A DNA stretch of 64,000 nt, taken from positions 508,099 through 572,098 of the forward strand of contig QKWP01000001.1 in NCBI GenBank assembly GCA_003550325.1, read 5' to 3'. Every line of letters begins with the position of its first letter. Within the stretch, counting starts at the first letter, position 1. This DNA comes from Gigaspora rosea. Its lineage: Eukaryota > Glomeromycota > Glomeromycetes > Diversisporales > Gigasporaceae. The notes under the pieces are model-generated. The model had not been told where the DNA came from. It was given only the letters and a program-made list of their open reading frames with translations, and did no database searches. The position numbers and the translations under genes were made by a program. Of the stretch, positions 25,281 to 37,653 are shown one piece after another.

Positions 25281-25496
25281 AAACACACCTATGGTAGTTT
25301 TGCACCTATTATATGTTTTATGGTTGTTTCTCAATTTTCATAAGTTTGTTTATAAAATTTTTAATTCAAAATTTCATGTTAGTGTTAGTATTTAAAGTTG
25401 GGATTAAGGCTTGGGAAGGGCTTTTTTAGAGATGTAGAGCATTTTTACCTAGATTACTGCATATTAATTGGGTGGTAAAACACCATAGGTGCGTTT
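25281..25496. mobile_element. MITE, TA target
   Basis: Inverted ends AAACACACCTATGG and AAACGCACCTATGG (right end, reversed), flanked by TA at 25279-25280 and 25497-25498. 216 bp. A decayed relative lies at 4806-4935. Confidence 0.75.
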
Positions 25497-25498
25497 TA

Positions 25499-26093
25499 AT
25501 AAAAGTCTTGTAATAAAAGTTATTAGTGCAGATTTTGTGCATAGTAATAAATCGACAATATCATTAAATTTACCAGCGAAGACTAGTGTTCAAAAAATTG
25601 ATTCAATTCATGACCCAACTATTTTTTTCATCAATCTATATATCAAACGATTAGACTAGTAACAAAAAAAAGTAATTGTCTAAAATTTTCAATTAAATAT
25701 TAAATTAGAACTTTTGTAAACTTAAAAAAATGAATTCTCTTTGTAAAAACTGTAACTTTTTTTTTTTTATTATATTAAACCAACTGTTTGAATTTTTTGA
25801 ATACTAGCTTCGCTGACGATTTTGGCGATCTGAATGTACTATACCTGATATAGATTTGATTAACGTAGTTAGTATACAGTATATCATGATCAAGGGATCT
25901 CGTGATAAAGAATATTACACAAGAGATCAACCCGATATAGTATACAGGCTTAATGCAAATTTGCAATTAACTCTGACTCGCTATCGTAAATCTAATTTCA
26001 AAAAAAATATAAATCAAAAGAAATAAAAAAACAAAAATTAATAAAAATATAGATTATAGAAGATAAATTACTTTTATATAGAAAAAAAAAAAA
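25499..26093. promoter_or_regulatory. Upstream region of the intact P450 gene
   Basis: No gene. The final 20 bases are an A-tract running into the start codon, as in the dead paralogue. Promoter elements cannot be pinned down by eye. Confidence 0.35.
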
Positions 26094-28111
26094 ATGCTTC
26101 AACTATTGGTGTATCTCTTATTAGCGTGTCTAGTGGGGTATTATTTCTTTAGACAAAGTGTTCCGCGTGGCCTTAAAAAACTTCCTTCTCCACCGGGTCA
26201 AAAATTTTATACTGGTATGCATGTAATTTATTTAACGTGATATATGATAATTAAAAAGAATATCTTTTAATATCTGATTTTACAATTTAGGTCATTTTTA
26301 TCAAACTAGATCTGAACCACATAAAAGGCAAGAGATTAAATGAGCTTATAATATTAAACAATAACTGAATAATTAAATAATTTATATTATTTTCAATAGA
26401 TTTACAGAATGGGCGAAAAGTTTGGGTGATATTTATGCCATACATATGGGTCAACAGTATTGGATTATATTAACCAGTGATAAAGTTGCCGCTGAACTTT
26501 TACAAAAGCGTAAGTTAATTTTTTTAAAAAAAATTTGATTGACATATAACATAGATAATCAAAAAAAAATCGACTCGAATTTTCTTTAATAGGTGGTGGA
26601 AAGTATTCATCTCGTATGCCAAATTATTACTTTTACCAAGTACTGTCAAGAAGTAAAGGTTTCATTGGTTGTTCATATAACGAAAGATATAGAAAGCTTA
26701 CACCTATCAGTAAGTAGCTGATGTATATAATCTTTTTATTCCTTTATACTTTTTAATTTCATTAATATAATTTTATCTTTAGTGCATGGAATTCTTGGTC
26801 AACGAAATGTAAAAGAAAAATCTGATTTAATCGATCTGGAATATCGTATACTTATGCAAAACCTTTATCAAGCCTCAATCAACATAAATGATGGTTTTTA
26901 TCCTAAAAAATACCTTCAACTTGCAGCCTTGAACATTATTACTCTTATATGTGTAGCCAGGCGTATAGAAAATATTGAAGATTCATCATTTAAATATTTT
27001 GAAAATTTTCAGAAAAGTCACTTAGAATTTGTTAAAGTAACAAATAGATTAGGTGACTTTTTTCCAATCTTGAAATGGTTTTCGGGTAACAAATTCTATA
27101 ATAAAGTAATTGAACACAGAAACACTCTGGAATCCTTTTATGGAAGTTTTGTTAAAGAGGTTAAGGATGATAAAGAAAAAAAACCTTGTGCTATAAGAGA
27201 TTTACTTAACAAAGTCGACGAAGGTATATTAGATGAATTAGATATTGTTCATATGACTGATAATATATTTTCTGCTGGAACTGTAAGTAGTCTATAAGTT
27301 TATAATCTTTTATTTCTTTAAAAAAAATTTATATATTAAAATATTTAAAATCGTAGGATACAATTTCCGCAAGCTTAACTTGGATCGTAGCTGCTTTAGC
27401 TAATAATCCTCAAGTCCAATCTAAGGCCCATGAAGAACTTGATCGAGTAGTTGGTCAATCTCGTTTACCAACAATTTCAGATGAACCTAATATCCCTTAT
27501 ATACGTGCTATAATTAAAGAAGGTCAAAGATATTGTGGCCCAACTCATCTTGGTATACCTCATTATATTGAAGAGGATGATGAATATAATGGATATCATA
27601 TTCCAGCAAATTCTGCTGTGGTTTTAAATATATATGGAATTCATATGGATGAGAAAAGATATGAAAATCCTAAAGAATTTAAACCTGAAAGATTTTTAGG
27701 TATTACAGAAAGAAGCGCAATTTTAGCAAACGGAAATTATGAAAATAGAGACCACTTCAGTTTTGGAGCTGGAAGAAGGCTTTGTACTGGAATTCATTTA
27801 GTACGTATGATAGAAATGACTAAATTTTTTTGAATTAAAATTATGATAAATTGCAAATTTTCGTTTTTTAATTTTATTTTTTTTTTTCGTATTAAACATA
27901 GGCTGAGTTAGAACTTCTATTGGGAGTTTCACGTCTTCTTTGGAGTTTCAAAATAGAAAATGCGTCACCGTTAGGCAAAGATGGAAAGCCAATACCAATT
28001 AATTTAGACAAAGCACGTCTAGGAATCACTGTTTGGCCTGAAGAGTATCATGTTAAATTAGTTAAAAGACACGATAATGTTGAAAAGATATTGTTTGATA
28101 TAAGTCAATAA
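26094..28111 (+). CDS. Cytochrome P450 monooxygenase (seven exons, 512 aa)
   Basis: Exons: 26094-26214, 26291-26327, 26400-26509, 26593-26709, 26783-27282, 27357-27800, 27902-28111. The sum is 1539 nt, that is 512 residues plus stop, a normal size for a fungal microsomal P450. Order of features: N-terminal hydrophobic anchor (residues 2-20), basic then proline-rich hinge (LPSPPG), the C-helix region around YRKL (within exon 4), I-helix oxygen-activation motif AGTDT formed across intron 5, K-helix ExxR as EGQR, PERF, and heme-cysteine motif FGAGRRLCTG followed by GIHLAE across intron 6. It should be a heme-thiolate monooxygenase anchored in the endoplasmic reticulum with a P450 reductase as partner; the substrate is unknown. 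Intron 2 uses a GC donor (GCAAGA at 26328) where the paralogue has GT. All other donors are GT. No inactivating lesion is visible. Confidence 0.92.
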
Positions 28112-28317
28112 CTTTTTACTAAAGATGATCGTTACCTGTTAAATAAAAAATATTGTACGCGTCAAGATTGCATTGAAGTTATCTGATCAAAATTATAAAA
28201 AATTTCAAGAGTATTAGTTAATTATAAAAAAGGAAAAAAGCATTCATATTGTTATAACTAGATGCTCTTTTATTGATATATTATTCACGTAGCTTCGAAA
28301 TTTCTATACAAATGCTC
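28112..28317. other. 3' flank of the P450 gene
   Basis: AATAAAAAATATTG at about 28142 is a plausible polyadenylation signal just after the stop codon. Nothing else was identified. Confidence 0.4.
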
Positions 28318-28325
28318 CAAACGTG

Positions 28326-28765
28326 TAGTGACTCGCGAATTAAACTACGAAGAGTTGCTCGAATCATCATTTGAGTCATATGATCGAGTTATTTTTTCGA
28401 GGTTTACTCGAGATACTCAAGTCAAGTAAATATACTAAATATATTTCAAAATACGAATTACAAAAAACAAGATACTTTAATTTGTTATTATAAAAAGCAA
28501 ATACCCGTTCAGATGAGATCAAAGTTGTTGATACGCATATTAGGGGGCTTCAAAATTAATGATTCGGTATCCAATTTTTGGATGAAATAAGTGATGTGTT
28601 TATTTTGAATTGAACGGTGTTTAAACACTATACTGTTAAAAAAGTTTTTCAGACTTCGTCCTACTTGTAATATCATAGATATTTAGCTCTCGAGTTCAAA
28701 TTTCATAATTTGAATCGTGATAAATTCGAATTACTCGAATCACGAGTTGGCGAGTCCAGTCACTA
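28326..28765. mobile_element. hAT MITE
   Basis: Ends TAGTGACT on both sides, inverted. Target duplication CAAACGTG (28318-28325) and CAAACGGG (28766-28773), one mismatch. The interior holds many ACTCG/CGAGT words. 440 bp. Confidence 0.87.
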
Positions 28766-28773
28766 CAAACGGG

Positions 28774-29486
28774 TTGAATTGGCGTCAGATGATGGCCAAC
28801 CGAAAAAAAATTCGACTCCTGATGCTGAAATTCACGTGATCACATGATGATCTTCTGCGTGAAATAGGTTTTTTATTGATTTTACATATAGTACACCTAA
28901 ATTCCACTAGGGTAATTAAAATCTGGCCACGCCCAAACCCTAACGCTAGCACTGTACTAACAGCGAAATTCTTTAAGTAGGGTTCTATGACGCATCTCAG
29001 GATTTTCTGCATTTCACGGAATGCCGCAGAAATTACAGAATTAGGTTGTAAACATGGAGTGTATTACGAATAGCACGGAATTGCCGCAGAAAGTAGGGAC
29101 TTAAAATTATTTAGTTGTTTTTATAGGTACAAGGCTCTAAAAATATAACTTCTGAAAAGTTCCGATGTAGAAAATAAATAAACCTGAAATACAAGCGTGG
29201 TCGGGAGAAAATATTTGCTTAATATCCTAAATAATCTGAAGATTAAATGACAAATTGATTGAAGAATATTCAAAGATTTCTATATTACTAGCACAGAATT
29301 TATAAATGACCAACACAGAATTCAGCAGAAATTATGAAATTTAATGTATTGTAATTTTGCAGAATTTGAATTGGTCACAGACAGAATTAACAATTTATCA
29401 TCACAGAAAATCATCTACAGATCCCATCTTATGAAATTTGATTGGCTAGTCACAATTCTATATAAAGTTAATTTATTCATACAATA

Positions 29487-29488
<2 letters not shown>
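28774..29488. other. Repeat-derived non-coding stretch
   Basis: Phrases such as TTCTGCATTTCACGGAATG and CAGAATTTGAATTGGTCACAG recur in both orientations, and GGGTTCTATGACG near 28980 loosely pairs with the inverse of 29405-29430. Probably a decayed element of about 450 bp whose ends are unclear. Confidence 0.4.
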
Positions 29489-29529
<41 letters not shown>

Positions 29530-29530
29530 N
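29489..29530. repeat. Poly-A tract ending in an ambiguous base
   Basis: A run of 41 A from 29489 to 29529, then N at 29530. The run is long enough for its length to be uncertain in the assembly. Confidence 0.95.
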
Positions 29531-29649
29531 AAGTTTCACACAAAAGTTCAGGGTGGTGAAGTTTAACTTTGTTGTGAGTGGTTATAGGTGTTTGTAGGTG
29601 ACTGAGTTGTTAATCTTTATAATAGTAAGGGTTTTCATTATAATCAAAC

Positions 29650-29955
29650 CTTTTTATATAAAGTTTGCATGGTTAAGGTTCAAGTTTTACTGAGCAAAAT
29701 TTCTCTATAATCCCATCATGGTCAAAGTTTCACTATACTTAAAATTTTTGTGCCAAGTTCCACTATATCAAGTTTCACTTTGATTAAAGTTTTATCTTGA
29801 TTAAAGTTCTACTATGCTAACTTTCACCTGCCAATTTTCTTTATGCCAAGTTTTGCTGTGTCAAGTTTTGGCATGTCAAGTTTCACTGTGTCAAGCTTTG
29901 CTGTGCCAAGTTTCACATGCCAAGTTTCACGTGCCAAGTTTCACATGCCAAGTTC
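29650..29955. repeat. Minisatellite with CCAAGTTTCAC units
   Basis: Units of about 14-16 bp around TGCCAAGTTTCAC/TGTCAAGTTTTGC repeat some 15 times, degenerate at the left and most regular at 29845-29950. The frame through it comes from the repeat and is not a gene. Confidence 0.8.
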
Positions 29956-31920
29956 TGTCAAAATAGACAATCAATATAACATATCCAGACAATACTTGGA
30001 CAATGTTATTAATTTTTATTTTTTTAGATTATATCACAATTGGTTAATTATATAAATGAAACCCAAAATTTTGGGCCTTGTTTTGTTATTGATTGTACAA
30101 ATACAAATATTAGATTCTATATAATTACTGAGCTTGCATTTGAAAAATGTCACAAAAACCAAATGCTACAAAAGTATCCATATCTTTGAAATAGGAAGAC
30201 AACTATATCATTCTTATTATTGTAAAATTATAGAAGCTAATAGTAGTCAACAAAGAAAAGCCTTAAAAAAAAAAAAAGAGCATTTAGAAAAAAAATTGAA
30301 TTCAAGATAAAGAAAATTGTTCAGGTAGTGTAACAGTTTTTTGTTTTTAAAAAAAAAACTATGTATGTAATTTTTTTATAAAAAAGGCTTTAATTTAATA
30401 TTTTATATTAAATATAACATTTGTTTCAAGAGTTCAAGTATCAACAAGAGTATTATACCATTGACAATACCAAGAATCTTGGCATTTTAAGTATATAATA
30501 AATTTAGATATTCCTATGGAATATTTTGTTTATAGTATTAATATAGCAAAGAAGTCTGTTATTGGCCTGTGCTATATGATAGCAGACTTGATAATAATGA
30601 AAATACTAAAAAAGAGGAGTAGGAAGAAACTTCAGAAGAAATGGAAGGATTTCAGATATTTCACCTAAATTGGAGGCAAAATTAGCCAAATAATTTTTTG
30701 GTAATATCAATATAATAAAATTCCAATAAATAACAACAAAACTGGTTTTCTTAGCTGAATTAGTTCATAAAATTCTAGTATTTTCTTTATTGTAGTACCT
30801 TTATTAAAATTTTACAAGCCAAAAGTGCTGAAAAAGTAACAAAATTTCAAATTATTTGTGTACTTATATTACTTTATAAAAATTTACTAAAAAAATATAT
30901 GTATAGCAAAAGTTAAGCAAAATAAGAATTACCAAGATTGGTCTCTACACTATTTTCATATATCGACAGAAAATAAACTAGTGAAGTTTTATAGAAAACC
31001 TAGCTGTTCTTTATGTATTACTTTATGATATATATTTTCTCTATATGATTTTAATATATAAAAAATTGTATGTAACTATTTATGCATATAGAATTTTAGT
31101 TTGTATATATGGAAGATTATCATGTGATAATGTGGATTTTAGCATTATTCTATTTGAAATTGACAGGAGAAAAATTGATTTTCTAGTTATGTACTTCTGG
31201 CATTAATTGTCTTTGAAAAAAAAATTGATTTATATTAGAGTTTGGGTTTATATTGGTAGTTAGAATGAGTATTATATAGCAAAATTGTGCAAAGAACCTT
31301 TTTTGTTAGGTTAGAAAGACTATTTGCAAGCAGCCACACAATTTGTCACACAGATCACTAGAGTAAAATTTTTAATATGAAATTTGAGTGATCAACATCC
31401 ATATGATAAGCCTATTTTTAATAGTAATTTGCATGATAGGCTTTTTAATTGCTATTTTTAGGGTTTTTTAAAAAGGAAACTGCACTCACAAGACTAGATA
31501 CAACTGCTTAGCTATACAAATACTTTATTGATTTGTAGCTTTAACCAAAAAAAAATAAAGCTAAGAAAAAGATCATGCTCTCAAAAATATCTTTTTATTC
31601 TATTTTATATAGCATTTTGCAATGCAACTAATCCTTCTTGTTTTGAACTTTTTAAGCAAAAATTTACATACTCAATCGAGATTATGAACTTCGAGGAATG
31701 TTAAGAGATTTCAGAACTATTATTGTTTTAGTTTGTTCACATTCAAAGCTCAAACTAATATTTTAATAATAGATCTATTATTATTAGTGATATACAATAT
31801 TAGGGTAGCTGCATGTTAAAACAAAGAATACATCTTAAAATTAAAATTTCCAAATTTTCTAAAATAGATATTTTATTTAATTTGTGATTTGTATACCAAA
31901 CAGGGGCTGTATATATTACC
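29956..31920. other. Non-coding AT-rich stretch
   Basis: No intact gene. Around 30135-30310 one frame has a coding-like run (a K/E-rich segment near KKKKEHLEKK) but no start, splice sites or family match, so I leave it uncalled. A phrase at 31270-31330 (TATATAGCAAAATTGTGCAAAG..CTTTTTTGTTAG) recurs diverged at about 47995-48060. Confidence 0.4.
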
Positions 31921-32390
31921 ATATATAGTAAAATTAGAGAAAACAATTATTGTTTATCAAATTTTTGGAATCTGTTACTGTCAGAGCAATAACAATTTTT
32001 TTTACTAAGCTAACTTTTCTTCTTTACTAAACAAACGTTGCATAGCTCATTCTTACGATTCTAATGGTAGTAAAATTATTAAAATTGGCCTAGTAGATCA
32101 CAAGATATTAGTAAAAAATGTTTTATAACCATATAGAGTTCTATGTAAACAATATTATTGTTTACATAGAAACTCTATATGGTCTCAAAATGTGGTTTAA
32201 TGATATCTTGTGATCTACTAGGCCAATTTTAATGATTTTACCACTATTAGAATTGCAAGAATGTGCTCTACAACTTTTGTTTAGTAGAGAAGTAAGATTA
32301 GTTTAGTAAAAAAATCATTTATTGCTCTAATAGTGCCAGATTCCAGAAATTTGATAAACAATAATTAATTTTCTCTATATATTAATAAAT
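31921..32390. mobile_element. Long palindromic fold-back element
   Basis: Left arm 31921-32147 and right arm 32154-32390 are close inverted copies around a tiny centre near 32150 (TTCTATGTAAACAATATTATT and its inverse). Matching blocks include AGTAGATCACAAGATAT and TTGATAAACAATAATT. No gene. The very short loop means the DNA can extrude a cruciform. Confidence 0.85.
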
Positions 32391-32392
32391 TT

Positions 32393-32870
32393 TTGACCTG
32401 CGGGTCGATAGCATAGTGGTTATGTTCACAGGTCTCCAATTGAAGGCTGCCAGTTCAATTCCGTATGGCAGCAATTTGAATTTAAAAGTCAGAACCCGAT
32501 TTGGAATAACCAAAGTCATACAAGATGTAAGGTCAGTTCAGTAAAGCACAAACTTGATGGCAGCATTTTCATGTAACATTATGAACCCACAGGGTTTGGA
32601 CTGAGGAAGATCAGCCATCCCTGTAGAAAGTATAAATAATATGGTGTGAACTCACATTTGGGCAACGAAAGGCAAGCCGGATTAAGCTTTCATCACAGTA
32701 ACTTTCTGAGCGACCGGAGCTCTGTCAACAAGAACTGAAACACCATGGGTAGAGAGACCCAGGAGGTTATTTCGACGGCGAAAGGCAAGTCAGATAGCTT
32801 ATCTGAGATGGGTATAGTGAATGTGGCTCATATGAAGGGTTACAGAGAAAAGTACTGAGTTCTAAAAAAA
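32393..32870 (+). mobile_element. tRNA-derived SINE
   Basis: tRNA-like head with A box TAGCATAGTGG (32409-32419) and B box AGTTCAATTCC (32452-32462), 33 bp apart as in a tRNA. The body includes TTTGGACTGAGGAAGATC, a block shared with the SINE at 35844-36449. It ends in an A-run near 32863-32870. It directly abuts the palindrome to its left. I found no clear target duplication. Confidence 0.75.
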
Positions 32871-32934
32871 AATACTATAGATTTTTATAGTTTGGTATAT
32901 GGATCACAAATTAATTATTTTTTTTTCTTTTTGA

Positions 32935-34489
32935 TAGTGTTCGGATCTGTTAGATTTTTTATCCAGATTATCCGGATAATATAGATAACAGATAATGATT
33001 TTGTTCAACAGATAATTTATCCGGATAATTACTTTAATTTCAGATAATTATCTATAGATAATCTGTATTAATATATATGGTGAAACGGTGAAATGGTGAA
33101 ATTGATCAAATGTTAAAATATTCATTTATTAATAGTTGTTATCTGAAATATGCATAAATTCATCAATAAATGTACATCCAAACTATTCCAATTACGATTC
33201 CATTTTGGCAATAATATTATAACTATTTCATTCATATGGGTCATGCCAGGTGATTTTCGATCATAATTGAAGACTTCTTTCCAAATTGACTCCATTTTGA
33301 ATCTCGTATATATATTTATTTATTTATACAATAATTATATATATTTTTAATTTTTATAAAATTATCATCAGTCAAAAGTGTCCTGTACATTTTTACCAAT
33401 TATTTTGTTCATGTGATGAGAAATGTTGTATACTTTTTTTAATCGTCGCTATTTTAAATTACAGGCTGTGAGAATATTTATACGTATGATGCATGAACTG
33501 TAAATGTTTAATTGCTTGCTTGGAAAGCATGAGTGTGTATATGAATTTAACCTTTTAAAGGTATGTGTCTGTGAATATTTAATATGTATTAGCATACTAT
33601 GTTATTAATGCTGCTAAATTTAGTAGAGTAAATGTGAACTTGGAAAATCAAATTTTGGTGTTCTATCTTGTTATGGTAATGTCAAAATCAGAATATCATA
33701 TACATTGGTGTAATGGCAATTACCATTAGCAATTAAACGACAACTATGAGAATAATTACAGAATCAGGTAAAAGTTAGACTAACAATTTTATGCGACACT
33801 AAATACAGGAGCAAGTGTTATATCGGATATGAAAATGTAACATACGAAGTTTCTATATGTATTCACATTCTTGCTTCGACAAATGCATTTATCTAATAAG
33901 ATGCAAGATTTTGCATACGAAAACTATTTAAATTGCAGTATATCTATACACTATGTGAAATCTTCAATATTACTCTGTTTCTGGTATGAAGCTTCATACT
34001 AAATATGGAATATATAAATTTGTATTAACATTTATCACGGGTATACTATGTACCATTAAAGTTGTTATTGGAGCAAAAAATTCCGGAACAATCCAGGTTA
34101 TACTCCAGTTTAAAGATAGAGTGTGTTGAGATCTCAAGAAATATATAATAATGGAGCAAAGTTATTACTTAAAACCCAGGCTGCTCCATATATGGAATGA
34201 TCTGGAGCCATCCTAGGTTGCTCCATACAGATTATCTTGCATGAATTAAAACTAGCACATCTATAATTTCGCAAGTATTGATTTAATAGTTAAATGTATG
34301 ACACAATTCTGCGATATACAAAATTTATATTATAGGTTTACCTAGTACGAAATATATGTCTAATAATTAACAAATAATCTAGATAGTTATCTGGATAATA
34401 GAATTATGAACAGATATAGATAACAGATAATGTTTTTTTTCAACAGATAATTATCTTTAGATAAACAGATTATCTAGATCCGAATTTTA
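32935..34489. mobile_element. hAT-type non-autonomous element, 1.55 kb
   Basis: Ends TAGTGTTCGGATC and, inverted, TAAAATTCGGATC. A perfect 8-bp target duplication CTTTTTGA lies at 32927-32934 and 34490-34497. Subterminal regions are packed with AGATAATTATCT and GATAACAGATAAT words at both ends. No transposase frame in the interior (33.1-34.3 kb). Confidence 0.87.
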
Positions 34490-34515
34490 CTTTTTGATAA
34501 TAAATTTAAATTATA

Positions 34516-34694
34516 TAGTTAGACCTCTCTAAGTGCATTCTCTCTAAGTACATACTTTCTCTAAATGCACACTTAAGTGCTGGCCCAAATATATAACTGA
34601 CCTCTATAAATGCACTTTTTCTTATTATTCTCTAAATGCACATTATGAAAGTGTGGTCCCAAGAGTGTGCACTTAGAGAGGTTTGACTGAATAA
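34516..34694. mobile_element. Short MITE of the AGACCTCTCTAAGTGCA family
   Basis: Inverted ends AGTTAGACCTCTCTAAGTGCA and AGTCAAACCTCTCTAAGTGCA. The interior repeats CTCTAAATGCACA. The terminal AGTCAGACCTC resembles the end of the pogo-like element at 37656, suggesting the same superfamily. Confidence 0.75.
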
Positions 34695-35828
34695 GTACTA
34701 TTTATATGCCAAAAAGGCCTGATTAAGCTCAGATGATTAAGAAAAAGAAACCCATATTTCATATTCAAGAATAGCACATCTGGCTTTGAATTTAATACAC
34801 TTGCATCCTAAGCTCCTTTATGGTTCAGGTTAATACATTAAATTCAAAGCTATACTTTTTTAATTGTCATGTAAAAAGTAATTCTTCAGATCTTTCACTT
34901 GCTGAATAAAGCCATTATTTTGTTGCAATGCATTCATTAAATATATAATATAATTAATATTGTAATAAGTTAATTTCTGAAAGGAATAAAAAACTTATTA
35001 TTCTTGTGAACTAAATTATATTGTTGATTCTTTTGAAATAAAAATAAAACAACTGACACAATAAATAAATGAATTTGAATCCATATTATTTTAATGACAG
35101 AGCTTGTTAAAAACTTAGTTTGCCAATAATTATTTTACTAACAATTAATCTAACCCAACATCAAGTTAAAACTAAACCTACTTTCTCATATAATATTCTA
35201 AATTTACCTCCCACAATCCTATCCTAAAATTTAAGCTAATCTAACTTTAACTTCATATAATCGTATCCTAACATTATTTTCTATTTTTAATTTTACTATT
35301 AACAAATGCCAATATTTATATTCATGACTGAAGTTGATACCCTACTGAAGTTCACTTAAAAAAATTAGCTCTGAAATTAAATAATTTTGTATGCATTAGT
35401 TATCAAATTTAGGTGGGTGTAGATTTAGTCTAATGAAGTTGCAACCTCAGTTGGGTGCCAACTTCAGTCATAACATTTATATCAAAAACTCACTAACCAC
35501 CTTGCAAGTAACTGCTATTAATCAGTAAAATACTACAAGTGACAGCTTTAATATATGACTAATTTAACAATTAGTCTTGCAAATGATGCCAACAAAATGA
35601 CAACTCCAATAGAATGATGACTCCAACAAATAATGGTCCAATAAACAACAGCTTTATTATTTAAAAAAACAAAGCTTTTCTTGAAAAAGGTTAAATTATA
35701 GAATAAAAAATATTGAATTCATATAATACACCTATATAAAATCAGCTTTCTCTGATTTTCTTTGTTACTTTCATAATGCACTCGCCCTTCACAGATGCAT
35801 TTTGGTGAAAGCCCTCACCTTGGTGCAT
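34695..35828. other. Non-coding AT-rich stretch
   Basis: No gene was seen. A small palindrome around AGATGCATTTTGGTGAAAGC / CCTCACCTTGGTGCATCT lies at 35790-35830, next to the SINE insertion. Confidence 0.4.
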
Positions 35829-35843
35829 CTAACGATCTATTTT

Positions 35844-36449
35844 GTTTTAATTATCCTAGTTGAACCATCCCCACATTCCTAACCCATACTCAGCTCCACC
35901 GGATTCTTCCTCATTCTTACCATGTCTGTCTAGTGTTCTGACTTCCAAACCCATTCAGTCCTTTTCAAAAATTTTCATCCTAATGGCAATACAAGATTAA
36001 TCTACTTTCCGTCTGGCTTATTAAAGCAGACTTCAGTTCCTTGCATCAGTCATCCTTTTGCTTCGGATTAAGGCAGGTCTTCCTAAGTCCAGATCCTGCA
36101 GCTCTTTTCTTTATAGGTCATATGATGTTTCATAAATAATTCACAACCGGTTTTTATAACCAGCTGATCTTATTTAACCAGAGGATTTAACTGGAACTTT
36201 TTCCTTCAACCAGAATTTCGCCAGAAGTATCCAAATTCAACCAAAATTTCACTGAAAGTATCCAAATTGAGGAATCACACATGCTTATGTAGCTGTGTCA
36301 CCAACCTTGGTCCTTGCATCCTAGTTTAACCCATCTGTCTTGTGATCTTGAGTAGAAATATGACCTTAGTGAGGCTTGAACCGGTGACCTTGCGACTGGA
36401 ATGACTAACAACCCGGGAGCACAACCACTACGCTATTGACCCACAGGTC
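35844..36449 (-). mobile_element. tRNA-derived SINE with 15-bp target duplication
   Basis: Read on the minus strand, the head starts at 36449 with A box TAGCGTAGTGG (36435-36425) and B box GGTTCAAGCC (36382-36373). A perfect 15-bp direct repeat CTAACGATCTATTTT flanks it at 35829-35843 and 36450-36464, the mark of target-primed insertion. The body shares a TGGACTTAGGAAGA-type block with the SINE at 32393. About 606 bp, long for a SINE. It needs a partner LINE for movement; the LINE at 48.4-55.6 kb is only a candidate. Confidence 0.88.
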
Positions 36450-36464
36450 CTAACGATCTATTTT

Positions 36465-37653
36465 TTATAATGAATATTTGCAAACTGGAGAAAGATCAAG
36501 TGAAATAAAACAAAAAAAATAGCACAACTTTGAAGCTATATTAGTCTACAAGGAAAAGCTAGTTTTCAATATTTTTTATACTTTCAGATTTGTGAAAACT
36601 TCATTAACAATTTTGTTTTAAGAAACAGAGGCTAAGATTTCGGGTGAAAATTTAAAAAATGTAAATTCGGCAATTTGTGTAATTTATGAAATTATATGAT
36701 AAATTTTTGGATGTGACAAATCATGTGACTGCTAGTATAAATCTTGTGATAAATACAATTTTTGCAAATCAAACGTTTGTTTTGAATTTTGTTATGTAAC
36801 ACCTATTCTGATTTTTAATTGGCTAATTGGCGTCAGAAGATCACGTGTCCGGAAAATCGATCCTACATCCGAGAGTTTAAAATTTAAAATTTTAGCCTTA
36901 TTCCTGAGAAATGTAAATATTAGATCTTGTCAGATATTAAAAAAGTAATCATAGCAATTCACAATCAATTAACATATCAAATATTAGATACAAAATAATT
37001 GGATTGCATAAATTTAAAAAAAATAAAATGTCTTTTAATAATTTGTCTAACAATTTTTGTAGCAAATGAGCATTATCTTATTATAAAAAGATTATAACTT
37101 TAAATTTTTATTAACATAAGCAATTTATAATAAAATTCATTTTTTTATTATGATAATACTTTTCTATAAATATTGGTATGTTTAAACTCTAAAATAATGT
37201 TGAATATCAAATATTAATTTTTTTTATGGAAAAAAATTTCAAGTTAGGAAAGTGATTTTAAACTTCTAAACTATTTATTTATTTGCATGTATAATATTGT
37301 AATTTCAATCTGACGGCAAAGTCGCCCACATCTGCAACTGTTAGTAATTATATACTGACGATAACGCGTATATTATTAAATTTGTATAACATTCTATATC
37401 TTGAGCCAGTTTAATATTACATTCGAAGATTAATAGCTTTTATAATATTGTGAAATTGAAGAACTGTTTATCAAAAGATATTAACATATTTTTAACCAGA
37501 GATAGATTAATAAAAAATTTTTTCTTTTTAAAACAATTTGTTTAAATTAGGAAATTAGGATATTCAAATATAACTTTTATTATCAAAAACTATAATAATA
37601 TTACTCTAAATTTAAAACATCCTAATAAATAAAACCAAAAAACTCAAGCATAG
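36465..37653. other. Non-coding AT-rich stretch
   Basis: No gene. The phrase ATTGGCGTCAGAAGATCACGTG at 36829 recalls GGCGTCAGATGATGG near 28780, probably a shared repeat remnant. Confidence 0.4.

Noticed and set aside
29843..30055. Open frame with PSFAVSSF-type repeats
   Set aside because: Generated by the CCAAGTTTCAC minisatellite.
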